Assembly (NCBI GenBank): GCA_963708325.1
Contig: OY970203.1
Coordinates: 1,984,001-2,048,000, forward strand
DNA length: 64,000 bases
Origin: G963708325 sp963708325
GTDB taxonomy: Bacteria > Actinomycetota > Thermoleophilia > Solirubrobacterales > 70-9
Direction of reading: 5' to 3'
The translations under genes and the position numbers were made by a program. This document shows, piece after piece, positions 41,884 to 49,505 of the stretch; positions within the stretch are counted from its first letter, which is position 1; every line of letters starts with the position of its first letter. The notes beneath the pieces are model-generated. The model was not told the DNA's origin and did no database searches. It was given only the letters and a program-made list of their open reading frames with translations.

Positions 41884-41908
41884 GATCAGCGTATTCGATA
41901 CGCTGATC
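41884..41908. promoter_or_regulatory. Perfect 25-nt palindrome with two back-to-back -10 elements
   Basis: GATCAGCGTAT-TCG-ATACGCTGATC has perfect 11-bp arms. Each arm contains TACGCT reading outward: on the plus strand at 41899-41904 toward the lipoprotein gene, and on the minus strand at 41893-41888 toward the ArsA-like gene. It is the only regulatory sequence visible between the two divergent genes and may be both promoter pair and operator. Confidence 0.65.
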
Positions 41909-41938
41909 CGCCCGCCCCCTCGTCGGTCAGGAGTCGAT

Positions 41939-43087
41939 TTGAGCCGCCTCAGAGTCCTTGTCGCCAGCGCGTTCTGCCTGCTCGCCGCCACTGCCTTCGT
42001 CGCCTGCGGGGGCGGCGGGGGAGGGGGCGGCGAGGATCCCCAGAAGATCCTCGACGAGGCCTTCTCCAGCGGCAGCGCGATCCACAGCGGCTCGATAGAC
42101 GTCAGCATCGACCTCAGCGGCGAGGGGTCCGGCCAGTCCGGGAAGGTGACCGCGAGCCTCAGCGGCCCGTTCGACTTCAGCGGCGACATCCCCAAGCTCG
42201 ACTGGACCGTGAAGTTCTCCGGCGAGGGCGGCGGGCTCAACCGCTCGTTCGAGGCCGGCCTGATCTCCACCGGCGACAAGGCCTTCGTCAGCTACAACGG
42301 CACCGATTACGAGGTGCCGCAGAGCTCCTTCAGCCAGCTGGTCGACATCGTCAAGCAGGCGCGCCAGCAGGCCAAGCAGGCCAAGCCGAGCGGCACCGGC
42401 GGAAACCAGAGCGGAGCGACGCTGCTCAAGCAGCTCGGGATCAGCCCGAAGGACTGGCTCACCAACCTCAAGAACGAGGGCGACGAGAGCGTCGACGGGA
42501 CCGACACCATCCACATCTCCGGAGAGGCGGACCTGGACAAGCTGTTCGCCGACATCGAGCAGCTGATCCAGCAGGCGCCGGGGCTGAACGCCGCCGGGAC
42601 GCAGCCTCCCAGCGCGGCCCAGCTCGATCAGGCCAAGTCGGCGATCAAGGAGGCCAACTTCGACGTCTTCGTCGGCAAGTCCGACAAGACCGTGCGCAAG
42701 TTCGAGGCGCATCTGAAGTTCGAGCCGTCGGGGGCCGCCGCCTCCGGCATCGACAGCCTCACGGTCGACTTCTCGATCACGTTCGGCGACCTGAACAAGC
42801 CCCAGACGATCTCCGCTCCCGGCAACGCGAAGCCGCTCTCGGAGCTGCTGACCCAGCTGGGGATCCCGCCCGGCGCCCTCAGCGGCGGGCTCGGCGGGCT
42901 CGGCGGGATCAGCGGCCTCGGCGGGGGGCTCGGCGGATCCTCCGGCGGTTCGGTCCCCAGCCCGCCGCCGAGCACGGGCGGCGGCTCCTCGGGCGGTGCC
43001 TCGGACAACACCCAGAAGTACCTGAACTGCCTGCAGAAGGCGAAGTCGTCAGCCGAGATCCAGGCCTGCTCCAGCCTGCTCAACTGA
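41939..43087 (+). CDS. Lipoprotein, LppX/LprG-like size, with Gly/Ser/Pro-rich tail
   Basis: A 382-residue lipoprotein. TTG 41939 follows AGGAG with 5-base spacing, and the signal is RVLVASAFCLLAATAFVACGGGG with the cysteine at the lipobox. The mature part (GSAIHSGSIDVSIDLSGE, GPFDFSGDIPKLDWTV, TVRKFEAHLKFEPSG) is a beta-rich half-barrel reminiscent of LppX/LprG-type lipid-binding lipoproteins; this is by layout, not by clear motif. A Gly/Ser/Pro tail (about 320-350) links to a helical C-terminal segment with two cysteines (NCLQKAKSSAEIQACSSL). Its 3' end overlaps a convergent cyclase gene by 39 bases. Confidence 0.65.
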   Translation: MSRLRVLVASAFCLLAATAFVACGGGGGGGGEDPQKILDEAFSSGSAIHSGSIDVSIDLSGEGSGQSGKVTASLSGPFDFSGDIPKLDWTVKFSGEGGGLNRSFEAGLISTGDKAFVSYNGTDYEVPQSSFSQLVDIVKQARQQAKQAKPSGTGGNQSGATLLKQLGISPKDWLTNLKNEGDESVDGTDTIHISGEADLDKLFADIEQLIQQAPGLNAAGTQPPSAAQLDQAKSAIKEANFDVFVGKSDKTVRKFEAHLKFEPSGAAASGIDSLTVDFSITFGDLNKPQTISAPGNAKPLSELLTQLGIPPGALSGGLGGLGGISGLGGGLGGSSGGSVPSPPPSTGGGSSGGASDNTQKYLNCLQKAKSSAEIQACSSLLN

Positions 43088-44197
43088 GATCGCGGCCAGG
43101 TCGAGCGCGTAGATCTCCAGCGGGTCCTCGAAGCCGCGCAGCGTCTGGCTGCCGCGATGGCGCCATGCGTATTCGGGCGTGCCGGTGGCCACGTCCTCGG
43201 TGGCGAGCAGCTCGCCGCCGGGCGCCGCGGCGACCAGCCGGGCCGCCAGGTTGACGGCGCGGCCGAAGTAGTCGCCGTCGCGGTGGACGGCGACGCCGTG
43301 GTGGACCCCGGCGTGCACGGCGACCTCGGGCTGCTCGCGCATCGCCGCGGCGATTCGCAGCGCCGCGGCGACCGCCGCCGAGGGCCCCGGGAAGGCGAGC
43401 AGGTAGCCGTCGCCCAGCGCCTTGACGACCCGCCCGATGTCGCCGTGGTGCTCGTCGACGGCCTGAGCGAATCGCTCGACAACGGCGATCGCGGCGGCGT
43501 CGCCGTGCGAGTTGACATAGGCCGTGAAGTCCTTCAGGTCGCAGAACAGCAGCGAAACCTCGGTCGACCCCGGAACGAGCCCCTCCGCGTGAAGCTCCAC
43601 CTCCCACAACGTCGCCTGCGTAAGCTCCTGCTCCAGCTTGCGCCTGTGCACACCGAACAGCATCGGATCGATGAGCGGCAGCAGCGAGCCGAGGGCCTGG
43701 CGCACGGCGGCGAGCGCGTCCAGCGGGCTGGGGCTGATCTCGCGCAGCCGGGGCTCGACGCGCGAGCGGAACAGCTGCACCTCCGTGCGGGCGATCCGCG
43801 ACAGCGCGTCGCCGTAGATCCGTGAGATCTCGAGGCGGACGTCCGCCGGCCACAGCTCGCTCATCCGCCCGAGCTGGATGAACACCTCCGCCTCCACGGG
43901 GGTGAAGTAGGGATCCTCGGGTTCGGGGGCGGGAAGCCCGAACGCCCTCAGCACCTCGGCGGTCTCGGCGACAGACAGGCCACCGCCGGCCTCGACCTCG
44001 CGCGCGCTGATCGTCCTCTGGGCGCGCTCGGGGTCGAGGACGCCTTCGAAGATCGCGTCCCCGATCCGCCCGCGCTGCGACGCTCGACGGATCTGCTCCT
44101 CGGAGACCCCGAGGCGGAGCAGCCCCGCGACCAGCTCCCGATCGTCGCCCGTCAGCGAGAGGTCGTCCGCCAGCGCCTCCGCTTCGGCGTCCGTCAC
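43049..44197 (-). CDS. Class III adenylate cyclase with N-terminal helical sensor domain
   Basis: A 382-residue protein. Residues 1 to about 200 are helical and unknown (LSVAETAEVLRAFGLPAPEPEDPYFTPVEAEVF, LFRSRVEPRLREISPSP). The C-terminal cyclase domain has LLFCDLKDFTAYV (metal Asp), KALGDGYLLAFPGPSAA (second metal Asp) and YFGRAVNLAARLVAAA (Asn and Arg of the transition-state pair). It is soluble, with no membrane segment. GTG 44197 overlaps the cupin stop by four bases, so cupin, aldo-keto reductase and cyclase appear to be one transcript. Whether the product is cAMP cannot be fixed by eye. Confidence 0.8.
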   Translation of the reverse strand: MTDAEAEALADDLSLTGDDRELVAGLLRLGVSEEQIRRASQRGRIGDAIFEGVLDPERAQRTISAREVEAGGGLSVAETAEVLRAFGLPAPEPEDPYFTPVEAEVFIQLGRMSELWPADVRLEISRIYGDALSRIARTEVQLFRSRVEPRLREISPSPLDALAAVRQALGSLLPLIDPMLFGVHRRKLEQELTQATLWEVELHAEGLVPGSTEVSLLFCDLKDFTAYVNSHGDAAAIAVVERFAQAVDEHHGDIGRVVKALGDGYLLAFPGPSAAVAAALRIAAAMREQPEVAVHAGVHHGVAVHRDGDYFGRAVNLAARLVAAAPGGELLATEDVATGTPEYAWRHRGSQTLRGFEDPLEIYALDLAAISVEQAGAGLDLG

Positions 44198-44586
44198 TCC
44201 GGCCAGAAGCCCTCGTGCATCTCGGCGTCGGCGCGCGGGTCGTCGACCTTGGGGGAGGCGATCACGACCTCGGCGTCGTCGGGACCCTCGTTCCACACCC
44301 CGCGCACGCACTCGGGCTTGCAGCGGATCGCGGTTCCCGGGCCGGCCTCGATCATCTCGTCGTCGAGCTTGAACTGGAGCGTCCCGGACAGGACCAGGTA
44401 GACCTCTTCCTGGGTCTTGTGGCTGTGGCCGTAGCTCCCCCTGCTACCGGTCTGCGCCGGCATCCGCCGCCAGGTCAGCGCCGCCTGCTCGGCCTCCAGG
44501 GGGTAGGTGTACATCAGCATCTCGCCGGGGTAGTCGCCGAGCACGTCGTCGACCTGATCTCGCGTCACCATCGTGTAGTTGCTCAC
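44194..44586 (-). CDS. Cupin-domain protein
   Basis: A 130-residue single-domain cupin. Motif 1 is GSYGHSHKTQEEVYLVLSGTLQF (His and Glu metal ligands) and motif 2 is GTAIRCKPECVRGVWN, where the usual second histidine is replaced by arginine or valine. Metal binding is therefore possible but incomplete. The start is GTG after GGGAGATCAGG. The role may be binding of a small ligand near the aldo-keto reductase encoded 41 bases upstream. Confidence 0.75.
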   Translation of the reverse strand: MSNYTMVTRDQVDDVLGDYPGEMLMYTYPLEAEQAALTWRRMPAQTGSRGSYGHSHKTQEEVYLVLSGTLQFKLDDEMIEAGPGTAIRCKPECVRGVWNEGPDDAEVVIASPKVDDPRADAEMHEGFWPE

Positions 44587-44627
44587 CCTGATCTCCCTTT
44601 GCGTGGTCGTCGGTTGGGGGCGGTCCC

Positions 44628-45614
44628 TCAGGCGGGGGCCGGCTCCACGTCGAAGTTGCGCCGGTAAAGCTCCCCTACGCGCTTCAGCTCGGCCTCCGTC
44701 AGGTCGGGGACGTCGGCTGCGCCCGCGTACTCGGCCAGCTCGGCGTCGCTGGTGATCGTGGGGATCACGCAGGCCATCTGCGGCTCGGCGAGGATGAAGC
44801 GCAGCGCCGCCTGCGCCATCGTCCTGCCCGTGTCCTCGCAGAGGAAGCGGATCCGCTCGATCTTCTGAAGCCCGTCCACCAGCCACTCGCGCGGCCGGTG
44901 GCGGCGGTGGTCGGTGGCGGAGAAGGTCGTGTCGGGGTCGAGGTTGTCGTCCAGCAGCCCGCTGGACGTGGGGACGCGCGCCATCACGCCGACGCCGCGC
45001 TCGGCGGCGGCCGCGCAGAGGTCCGCGCCCGGGTCCTGCTCGAGCAGGTTGTAGACGGTCTGCACGGAGGCGATCCCGCGCGTCGCGATCGCCCTCAGGC
45101 CCTCCTCCCGCCAGCCGATCGCGGGGCCGAGGGCGACGCCGTAGTGGCGGACCTTGCCCTCGCGCTGGAGCTGCTCGAGCGCCTCGAAGCAGCCGTCGCG
45201 CTCGATCGCGTCCATCCGCGGGTTGTGGAGCTGGTAGAGGTCGATGCGGTCGGTGCGCAGGCGCCGCAGGCTGGCCTCGAGCTGGGCGCGGACGAAGTCG
45301 CCGTCCCATCGCTGCGGCCGCTCGCCCTCGGAGTGGTCGCGGCGGTCGGCGCCGAGCACGTAGCCGAACTTCGTCGAAAGCTGCACCGAGTCGCGCACGG
45401 GCTCCAGCACGCGGCCGACGAGCTCCTCGTTGGCGCCCTTGGCGTAGGCGTCTCCGGTATCGAAGAAGGTGATGCCGAGGTCCACAGCCCGGCGCAGCAG
45501 CCGCTCTCCCTCGGCATCGCTCACCTCGCCCCACCAGCTCGAGCCGAGCGCCCAGGTGCCGAAGCCGATCTCCGAAGCCTCCAGGTCGGTGTCGCCGAAC
45601 CGGCGCGTCCTCAT
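44628..45614 (-). CDS. Aldo-keto reductase
   Basis: A 328-residue NADPH-dependent carbonyl reductase. The catalytic tetrad is visible: Asp and Tyr in FFDTGDAYAKGANEE, Lys in LSTKFGYVLGA, and His in DLYQLHNPRMDA. The N-terminal RRFGDTDLEASEIGFGTWALG is the family start. The substrate is unknown. It is first in a three-gene unit with the cupin and the cyclase. The start is probably leaderless: TAGACT (45628-45623) lies 8 bases before the ATG. Confidence 0.87.
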   Translation of the reverse strand: MRTRRFGDTDLEASEIGFGTWALGSSWWGEVSDAEGERLLRRAVDLGITFFDTGDAYAKGANEELVGRVLEPVRDSVQLSTKFGYVLGADRRDHSEGERPQRWDGDFVRAQLEASLRRLRTDRIDLYQLHNPRMDAIERDGCFEALEQLQREGKVRHYGVALGPAIGWREEGLRAIATRGIASVQTVYNLLEQDPGADLCAAAAERGVGVMARVPTSSGLLDDNLDPDTTFSATDHRRHRPREWLVDGLQKIERIRFLCEDTGRTMAQAALRFILAEPQMACVIPTITSDAELAEYAGAADVPDLTEAELKRVGELYRRNFDVEPAPA

Positions 45615-45622
45615 CGCGCCTG

Positions 45623-45628
45623 AGTCTA
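45623..45628 (-). promoter_or_regulatory. Candidate -10 element for the aldo-keto reductase gene
   Basis: TAGACT on the minus strand lies 8 bases before the ATG at 45614, with no Shine-Dalgarno. Confidence 0.4.
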
Positions 45629-45673
45629 GTGCCGGCTGCCGGCCTGCACCGGCTGACCGGCGGCCGCGGGCCG

Positions 45674-45679
45674 TAAGCT
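45674..45679 (+). promoter_or_regulatory. Candidate -10 element of a leaderless promoter
   Basis: TAAGCT lies 9 bases before the ATG at 45689. The same hexamer and spacing recur before the gene starting at 58650. Confidence 0.4.
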
Positions 45680-45688
45680 AGCGCCGCG

Positions 45689-46813
45689 ATGCAGGCGCGC
45701 CCCCCGCTCATGAGCAGGCAGTTCCTGCTCGGCCCGCAGGGCTGGCCGTACCTGCTCACGCCGCTGATCCCGGTCGCGATCGCGCTCGACCTGGCCGACG
45801 CCGCGTCCGCGCTGATCTTCTCCGCGGCGGCGCTGGGGATCATCCCGACGGCGGCGCTGATGGGCCGCGCCACCGAGGAGCTGGCCGCCCGCTCGGGCCC
45901 GGGCATCGGAGGCCTGCTGAACGTCACCTTCGGCAACGCGCCGGAGCTGATCATCGCCCTGTTCGCGCTCGGCGCGGGCCTCCACGAGGTGGTCAAGGCG
46001 TCGCTGGTCGGCTCGATCATCGGCAACACCCTGCTGGTGCTCGGGGCGGCGATGCTGGCGGGCGGCATAAGGCGGGACCGCCAGCGGTTCGATCGCACTG
46101 CCGCAAGCACCCAGGCGGCGACGCTTTTTCTCGCCGCCGCCGCGCTGGTGATGCCGGCGATCTTCGAGCTCGCCGAGGGCCACGGCCTGCCCCAGGTCGG
46201 GGTCGAGCGGGTGTCGTTCGGCTCGGACGTCGAGAGCCTCTCGCTGATCGTGGCCTGCGTCCTGATCCTCTCCTATGTCGCCGGACTGGTCTTCTCGCTG
46301 CGCACCCACCGGGACCTGTTCAACCCCGAGTACGTGGACGATGCGACGTGGGGCTGGAGCCCGCGGCGGGCGGTCGTGATGCTGGCGATCGCCGGCGTCG
46401 CGGTCGCGGTGATGTCGGAGGTCCTGGTCGGCTCGATCGAGGCGGCCTCGGAGTCGCTCGGGTTGTCGCAGTTCTTCATCGGCGCCGTCGTTGTGGCGAT
46501 CGTCGGCAATGCGGCCGAGCACTGGGTCGCCGTGGTCGTGGCGATGAAGGACAAGATGGACCTCGCGGTGAACATCGCGATCGGCTCCAGCTCGCAGATC
46601 GCGCTCTTCGTGGCGCCGGTGCTGGTGCTGGTCTCGTTCGTGCTCGGCCCCGGGCCGATGCCGCTCGTGTTCAACGGCTTCGAGGTGGGAGCGGTGCTGC
46701 TGGCGGTGCTGATCGCGAACTACGTCACCGCGGAGGGCGAGTCGACCTGGTTCGAGGGGGTCCAGCTGCTCGCCGTCTACGTGATCCTGGCGGTGGCCTT
46801 CGGCTACGCCTGA
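45689..46813 (+). CDS. Ca2+/H+ antiporter (CaCA superfamily)
   Basis: A 374-residue membrane antiporter with about eleven helices. The two alpha-repeat motifs that form the cation site are GGLLNVTFGNAPELIIALFAL (about residue 75-95) and VVVAIVGNAAEHWVAVVVAM (about 268-287), with the essential acidic residues in NAPE and NAAE. A short acidic loop links the two halves. The protein should export Ca2+ in exchange for protons at the cytoplasmic membrane. It is divergent from the aldo-keto reductase gene, each with its own candidate promoter. Confidence 0.9.
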   Translation: MQARPPLMSRQFLLGPQGWPYLLTPLIPVAIALDLADAASALIFSAAALGIIPTAALMGRATEELAARSGPGIGGLLNVTFGNAPELIIALFALGAGLHEVVKASLVGSIIGNTLLVLGAAMLAGGIRRDRQRFDRTAASTQAATLFLAAAALVMPAIFELAEGHGLPQVGVERVSFGSDVESLSLIVACVLILSYVAGLVFSLRTHRDLFNPEYVDDATWGWSPRRAVVMLAIAGVAVAVMSEVLVGSIEAASESLGLSQFFIGAVVVAIVGNAAEHWVAVVVAMKDKMDLAVNIAIGSSSQIALFVAPVLVLVSFVLGPGPMPLVFNGFEVGAVLLAVLIANYVTAEGESTWFEGVQLLAVYVILAVAFGYA

Positions 46814-46828
46814 CCGCCGGGCCCGGAC

Positions 46829-47173
46829 CTAGTCCTCGCGGCCGGGCTCCTGGCCCTCCTCGTCCTCGTTCTCCTCGCCGTCGTCCAGCTCCAGCGCCGT
46901 CTCCGACATCGCCCCGCCGGCGCCGGGGTGGTAGTGCGTCTGGAACTCCTCGAGGGCCACGTCGCGGCGCTGCTCGTCGACCGGGACCTCGTCGGAGACC
47001 CGCACCCAGTCGGCGCCCTCGTAGGCCTCCATGTTGAAGACCTCCTGGTCGAGCGAGGTCGAGTCGTCGACGATCAGCAGCACCTCGGTCTGAGGATTGA
47101 AGTAGGTGCCGGGCCGGACGAGAAGCTCGTCCAGCTCGACGATCCGCTCGTCGATCTCGGGATTGGGGCTCAT
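46829..47173 (-). CDS. Small acidic conserved protein, unknown function
   Basis: A 114-residue very acidic protein. The N-terminal part has a compact alpha/beta look (ELLVRPGTYFNPQTEVLLIVDDSTSLDQEVF), the next part is YEGADWVRVSDEVPVDEQRRD, and the tail is almost entirely Glu, Asp and Gly (DDGEENEDEEGQE). It looks like a conserved soluble protein with a disordered acidic tail. It is convergent with the antiporter gene, and the next minus-strand gene upstream is 58 bases away. Confidence 0.55.
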   Translation of the reverse strand: MSPNPEIDERIVELDELLVRPGTYFNPQTEVLLIVDDSTSLDQEVFNMEAYEGADWVRVSDEVPVDEQRRDVALEEFQTHYHPGAGGAMSETALELDDGEENEDEEGQEPGRED

Positions 47174-47231
47174 CGCGCTGTCATCGGTGGGCCTGCCGCC
47201 CCCTACATATACCCGACCGGACCGCCGCGGG

Positions 47232-47828
47232 CTACTGGCCGAGGTTCTCCAGCTCGCGAAGCTGGCGCTCGACCTCCGCGGCGACGTCGAGCGGGGCCTG
47301 GCCGCGGCGCATCCGTCGCTCGTTGCGGGCGACGACGAGCTGGCGCACCTCCTCGCGCAGCTGGACGTCGCGCGTGCGCTCGGGCGGCTCGGAGTGTGCG
47401 CGCAGCCGCAGCTCGACCTCGCTGTCGACGTCGAGCGGCTCCTGGCCGCGGCGGGAGCGCCGCTCGTTCTGGGCGACCACGTGCTGGCGCACCTCGTCGC
47501 GCAGGCCGCGATCCATCGCCGGGACGGCGACGCCGGTCTCCATGATCCGCTCCACCTCCGCGTCGACGTCGAGCGCTTCCTCGCCCCGCGCCACCCGCCG
47601 GTAGGACTTCGCCTCGATCATCTGACGCACCTCGGCCTCGCGGACCTCGCGCGAGGCGGGGCGGGCCGCGCCCCTCGTCTTCTGCGGAAGCTCCTGCTCG
47701 ATTGCGAACTGGCCCTTTCCCAGCTGGCGAAACGCCGCGCCCGCCGTCGCGAACAGGATCACCGCGATCGGCAGCACGACCAGGGGGACGATGACGAAGG
47801 CGTCTCCGTTGCTGAGGGCGACGAGCAC
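47232..47828 (-). CDS. Membrane-anchored protein with three internal helical repeats
   Basis: A 198-residue protein. One N-terminal membrane helix (VIVPLVVLPIAVILFATAGAAF) is followed by a cytoplasmic part made of three copies of a roughly 45-residue unit: EVRQMIEAKSYRRVARGEE, EVRQHVVAQNERRSRRGQE and EVRQLVVARNERRMRRGQA, each followed by a LDVDxEVExxLR helix. The repeats are strongly charged. Function is unknown; the layout would suit a membrane scaffold. Anything regulating it is not visible. Confidence 0.6.
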   Translation of the reverse strand: MLVALSNGDAFVIVPLVVLPIAVILFATAGAAFRQLGKGQFAIEQELPQKTRGAARPASREVREAEVRQMIEAKSYRRVARGEEALDVDAEVERIMETGVAVPAMDRGLRDEVRQHVVAQNERRSRRGQEPLDVDSEVELRLRAHSEPPERTRDVQLREEVRQLVVARNERRMRRGQAPLDVAAEVERQLRELENLGQ

Positions 47829-47860
47829 CGGACCTAGGTTAGCCCCGACATAATGCGCCC

Positions 47861-48040
47861 GTGGCGAGGCGAGTCGACCAGACGACGCCCGGCCGATCCC
47901 GGCTGGGGCGCAGGCTGATGCGTCGCACGATGCAGCCGCGACGGCCGATCGTCTACCCCGACCAGTGGGCGCTGGTCGTGCTCAGCGTGGTCGCGATCGG
48001 GGCCGGGATCGCGCTCGTCGCGCTGGTCCTCACGCGCTGA
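47861..48040 (+). CDS. 59-residue single-helix membrane protein
   Basis: GTG 47861 opens a 59-residue protein: a strongly basic N-terminus (RSRLGRRLMRRTMQPRRP), then IVYPDQWALVVLSVVAIGAG and IALVALVLTR, giving one membrane helix with the N-terminus in the cytoplasm. CATAAT (47849-47854) lies 6 bases before the GTG, so a leaderless start is likely. The coding look (third-position GC) is good. It is divergent from the three-repeat membrane protein. Confidence 0.55.
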   Translation: MARRVDQTTPGRSRLGRRLMRRTMQPRRPIVYPDQWALVVLSVVAIGAGIALVALVLTR

Positions 48041-48041
48041 G

Positions 48042-48059
48042 CGGCGGCGGCCGCGCGCC
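48042..48059 (+). terminator. GC hairpin after the 59-residue gene
   Basis: GCGGCG-GCCGCG-CGCCGC gives a 6-bp stem right after the stop. No T-tract. Confidence 0.3.
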
Positions 48060-48098
48060 GCGGTCGTGCGTCGATTTCTCGAGAACCGGGTAAACTGG

Positions 48099-48114
48099 TT
48101 GACTGACCAGTCAA
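48099..48114. promoter_or_regulatory. TetR-type operator before the acyl-CoA dehydrogenase gene
   Basis: TTGACTG-AC-CAGTCAA is a perfect inverted repeat with 7-bp arms, 83 bases before the GTG of the acyl-CoA dehydrogenase. The half-site TGACTG-N2-CAGTCA resembles operators of TetR-family fatty-acid regulators such as FadR. No such regulator gene is in the window. Confidence 0.6.
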
Positions 48115-48196
48115 TCGGTGGCCGCGCCGCTACTCTTCGCGCGGCACCGTTCGGGTTTCGACCCCGATCCCACACAGGCAAAGGAGCATCGGACCA

Positions 48197-49429
48197 GTGG
48201 TTGACTTCACCCTCACCGACGAGCAGAAGGACCTGCGAGAGCTCGCCCACAACTTCGCCGAGAAGGAGATCCGCAAGGTCGCCTGGGACTACGACCGCGA
48301 CGCGACGTGGCCGCAGGAGATCGTGGAGAAGGCCTGGGAGGTGGGGTTGATGAACACCCACGTCGGCGAGGAGTACGGGGGGCCCGGCCTCGACTACCTG
48401 TCGGGCTGCCTGATCGAGGAGGAGATGGGCTGGGGATGCTCCGGCATCGGCACGAGCCTGATGGCCAACGGCCTCGCCTCGGCGCCGGTGATGATCGGCG
48501 GATCGGACGAGACCAAGAAGAAGTACCTGGGAATGCTGGCCGAGGAGCCCAAGCTGGCCTCCTTCTGCCTCACCGAGCCGGAGGCCGGCTCCGACGTCGG
48601 CGCGATGAAGACCCGCGCCGTCCGCAAGGGCGACAAGTACGTGATCTCGGGCTCGAAGTGCTTCATCACCAACGGCAGCCACGCCTCGTGGTACACGGTC
48701 TATGCCAAGACCGACCCCGACGCCGGCCACCGCGGGATCACCGCCTTCGTCGTCGACCGCGACTCCGACGGCGTCACGGTGGACAAGAAGGAGGACAAGC
48801 TCGGCCAGCGCGCATCCGACACGGCCCTGATCAGCTTCGACGAGGTCGAGGTCCCGGCCGAGAACATGCTCGGCGAGGAGAACCACGGCTTCAAGCTGGC
48901 GATGATGACGCTCGACCGCACCCGGCCCGGCGTCAGCGCGCTGGGCGTCGGGATCGCCCGCGCCGCCTTCGAGTTCGCCAGCGAGTACTCCAAGGAGCGG
49001 GTGCAGTTCGGCGTCCCGATCGCGATGCACCAGGCGGTCGCCTTCATGATCGCCGACATGGCGACCAAGATCGAGGCCGCCCGCCTGCTGGTTTGGGAGT
49101 CCGCCGTCCTGATCGACCAGGGCAAGCGCAACACGCTGGTCGCCTCGCATGCCAAGCGCTTCGCCGCCGACACGGCGATGGAGGTCACCGTCGACGCGGT
49201 CCAGGTCTACGGCGGCTACGGATTCATCAAGGAGTACCCGGTGGAGAAGCTGATGCGCGACGCCAAGATCATGCAGCTCTACGAGGGCACCTCCCAGATC
49301 CAGCGCCTCGTGATCGCCCGCGAGATCCTCGCCCCGCGCGACGTCGAGGACCCGAAGACCGAGGCCGACGCCAAGGCGGCGCAGGACTCGGAGAAGAGCC
49401 AGGCCGAGCAGGCGCCGGCCACCGTCTAG
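48197..49429 (+). CDS. Acyl-CoA dehydrogenase
   Basis: A 410-residue FAD enzyme that introduces the trans-2 double bond in acyl-CoA. The family signatures are FCLTEPEAGSDVGAMKT (about 125-141), the flavin-side ISGSKCFITNGSHA, and the catalytic glutamate in MQLYEGTSQIQRLVIAREI (about 367). The C-terminal 30 residues are acidic and disordered. GTG start with AAGGAG upstream. A TetR-type operator lies in the leader. The 3-hydroxyacyl-CoA dehydrogenase and enoyl-CoA hydratase genes follow after a regulator and an SRPBCC gene, making a beta-oxidation set. Confidence 0.93.
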   Translation: MVDFTLTDEQKDLRELAHNFAEKEIRKVAWDYDRDATWPQEIVEKAWEVGLMNTHVGEEYGGPGLDYLSGCLIEEEMGWGCSGIGTSLMANGLASAPVMIGGSDETKKKYLGMLAEEPKLASFCLTEPEAGSDVGAMKTRAVRKGDKYVISGSKCFITNGSHASWYTVYAKTDPDAGHRGITAFVVDRDSDGVTVDKKEDKLGQRASDTALISFDEVEVPAENMLGEENHGFKLAMMTLDRTRPGVSALGVGIARAAFEFASEYSKERVQFGVPIAMHQAVAFMIADMATKIEAARLLVWESAVLIDQGKRNTLVASHAKRFAADTAMEVTVDAVQVYGGYGFIKEYPVEKLMRDAKIMQLYEGTSQIQRLVIAREILAPRDVEDPKTEADAKAAQDSEKSQAEQAPATV

Positions 49430-49465
49430 GCGCCGACGCCCTGCCTGCGCCGCGCCGGCGGGTAG

Positions 49466-49491
49466 CGCCCACTTACAGGTAAGTCTGGGCG
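49466..49491. promoter_or_regulatory. Palindromic operator before padR
   Basis: ACTTAC-AG-GTAAGT (49471-49484) is a perfect 6-bp-arm palindrome, flanked by GCGCCC and CTGGGCG, which extend the symmetry. It ends 1 base before the TACACT -10 element, where an autoregulating PadR protein would be expected to bind. Confidence 0.55.
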
Positions 49492-49497
49492 TACACT
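49492..49497 (+). promoter_or_regulatory. Candidate -10 element of a leaderless padR promoter
   Basis: TACACT lies 8 bases before the ATG at 49506. The operator-like palindrome occupies the -35 region. Confidence 0.45.
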
Positions 49498-49505
49498 CGT
49501 CCCCG

